A DNA stretch of 5,841 nucleotides from Solirubrobacteraceae bacterium (GTDB lineage Bacteria; Actinomycetota; Thermoleophilia; Solirubrobacterales; Solirubrobacteraceae), in contig JASHQV010000294.1 in assembly GCA_030038955.1 (NCBI GenBank), positions 1-5,841 on the forward strand, written 5' to 3'. The stretch's first letter is position 1. Each line of letters starts with the position of its first letter. This document shows, one piece after another, positions 5,131-5,841 of the stretch. The notes below the pieces were generated by a model. That model was not told where the DNA came from. It did no database searches and worked only from the letters and a program-made list of their open reading frames with translations. Position numbers and translations under genes: made by a program.

Positions 5131-5841
5131 GTGAGCGGCGCACCCGACGGACCGCTGGTCGGGCTCGACGTCGGCACCTCGGCGGTCAAGGGGCTGGCGA
5201 TCGATGCCACCGGCGCGGTGCTCGCCAGCCACGAGCTCGAGTACCCGCTGTCGACGCCGCGCCCCGGCTGGGCTGAGCAGGACCCCGAGGACTGGTGGAA
5301 AGCCACGTCCGCGCTGCTGGAGCGGCTCGAGGCCGATGCCGGCTCGCCTGCCGGCATCGGCCTCAGCGGTCAGATGCACGGGCTCGTCGCGCTCGACGCC
5401 CACGACCGGCCGCTGCGCCCCGCGATCCTCTGGAACGACCAGCGCACCGGCGCCGAATGCGCGGAGATCGAGTCGCGGCTCGGGCTCGAGCGGCTGATCG
5501 AGCTGACCGGCAACCGCGCGCTGCCCGGGTTCACCGCCCCGAAGCTGCTGTGGCTGCGCCGGCACGAGCCCGATGTGTACGCGCGGATCGCGCGGATCTG
5601 CCTGCCGAAGGACTACGTCCGGCTGCGGCTATGCGGCGCTCACGCCACCGATGTCGCCGATGCCTCCGGCACGCTGCTGCTCGACGTCGCGCGGCGGCGG
5701 TGGAGCGACGAGATGCTGGACGCGCTCGAGTTCGATCACGCGTGGCTGCCGCAGGTGCTGGAGAGCCCGGCGGTGTCGGGCGAGACCGGCGCCGGCGTGC
5801 CCGTGGCCGCCGGCGCCGGCGACCAGGCGGCGGGCGCGCTC
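5131..5841 (+). CDS. xylB: Xylulokinase (FGGY family), partial, C-terminus missing
   Basis: The first 237 residues of an ATP-dependent sugar kinase converting D-xylulose to D-xylulose 5-phosphate in the cytoplasm, feeding the pentose phosphate pathway. Seen: phosphate-binding LVGLDVGTSAVKG at 9-21, PGWAEQDPEDWW at 45-56, the xylulokinase hallmark SGQMHG at 79-84, LRPAILWNDQRTGAE at 95-109, TGNRALPGFTAPKLLWLRRHEP at 126-147, LPKDYVRLRL at 158-167, TDVADASGTLLLDV at 173-186, and GAGDQAAGA at 228-236, where D231 matches the catalytic Asp of E. coli XylB. The match to XylB runs over the whole visible part; about half of the usual 480-500 residues lies outside. GTG at 5131 is the first possible start because an in-frame stop lies at 5125-5127. 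A weak GGGA site (5119-5122) precedes it. It lies 35 bases after the isomerase, likely in the same operon. An L-ketose kinase is a weaker alternative. Confidence 0.95.
   Translation, partial: MSGAPDGPLVGLDVGTSAVKGLAIDATGAVLASHELEYPLSTPRPGWAEQDPEDWWKATSALLERLEADAGSPAGIGLSGQMHGLVALDAHDRPLRPAILWNDQRTGAECAEIESRLGLERLIELTGNRALPGFTAPKLLWLRRHEPDVYARIARICLPKDYVRLRLCGAHATDVADASGTLLLDVARRRWSDEMLDALEFDHAWLPQVLESPAVSGETGAGVPVAAGAGDQAAGAL

Noticed and set aside
3986..5143. Minus-strand open frame of 385 codons antisense to the isomerase
   Set aside because: It mirrors the isomerase codon bias, has no recognisable motif, and the plus-strand gene has a complete set of metal-site residues.

Overview
The window is a compact, high-GC pentose-type sugar uptake and catabolism locus, cut at both ends. 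Strong G/C third-position bias, a LacI-family repressor, a lipoprotein-type binding protein with a twin-arginine signal, and TIM-barrel isomerase and FGGY kinase genes all suggest a high-GC actinobacterium. The style of the binding protein recalls Thermoleophilia such as Conexibacter or Solirubrobacter, but that placement is an impression from memory, not a search result.

Layout: on the minus strand, read right to left, lie a LacI-family regulator (3941-2925), a 341-base gap, a sugar-binding lipoprotein (2583-1447), an 81-base gap filled largely by a perfect 15-bp hairpin, a sugar permease (1365-310), and the start of the ABC ATPase (317 to beyond the left edge). The ATPase overlaps the permease by 8 bases. 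On the plus strand, diverging from the regulator, lie a TIM-barrel sugar isomerase (4091-5095) and, 35 bases later, a xylulokinase (5131 to beyond the right edge).

How it fits together: the binding protein, permease and ATPase form one CUT2-type (FrcBCA/RbsBCA-like) importer. The imported sugar would be isomerised to a ketose and phosphorylated by the XylB-like kinase, feeding the pentose phosphate pathway. D-xylose is the leading candidate because the kinase matches xylulokinase closely. The isomerase, however, is not a standard XylA: its predicted metal ligands follow the L-rhamnose-isomerase arrangement, so the sugar is open. Two LacI-type operator-like sites with a central CpG lie one in the divergent promoter region (4015-4028) and one upstream of the transport genes (2850-2863). 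This suggests that the repressor controls both arms and itself.

Non-coding regions: the 341-base gap upstream of the binding protein holds one operator-like site, an inverted repeat and a possibly structured leader. The 149-base divergent gap holds the second operator-like site inside a larger palindrome and a plausible sigma-70 promoter. No tRNA, rRNA, CRISPR array, insertion sequence or prophage feature was seen. Apart from the unusual isomerase and the regulatory architecture, this is a conventional sugar utilisation cluster.
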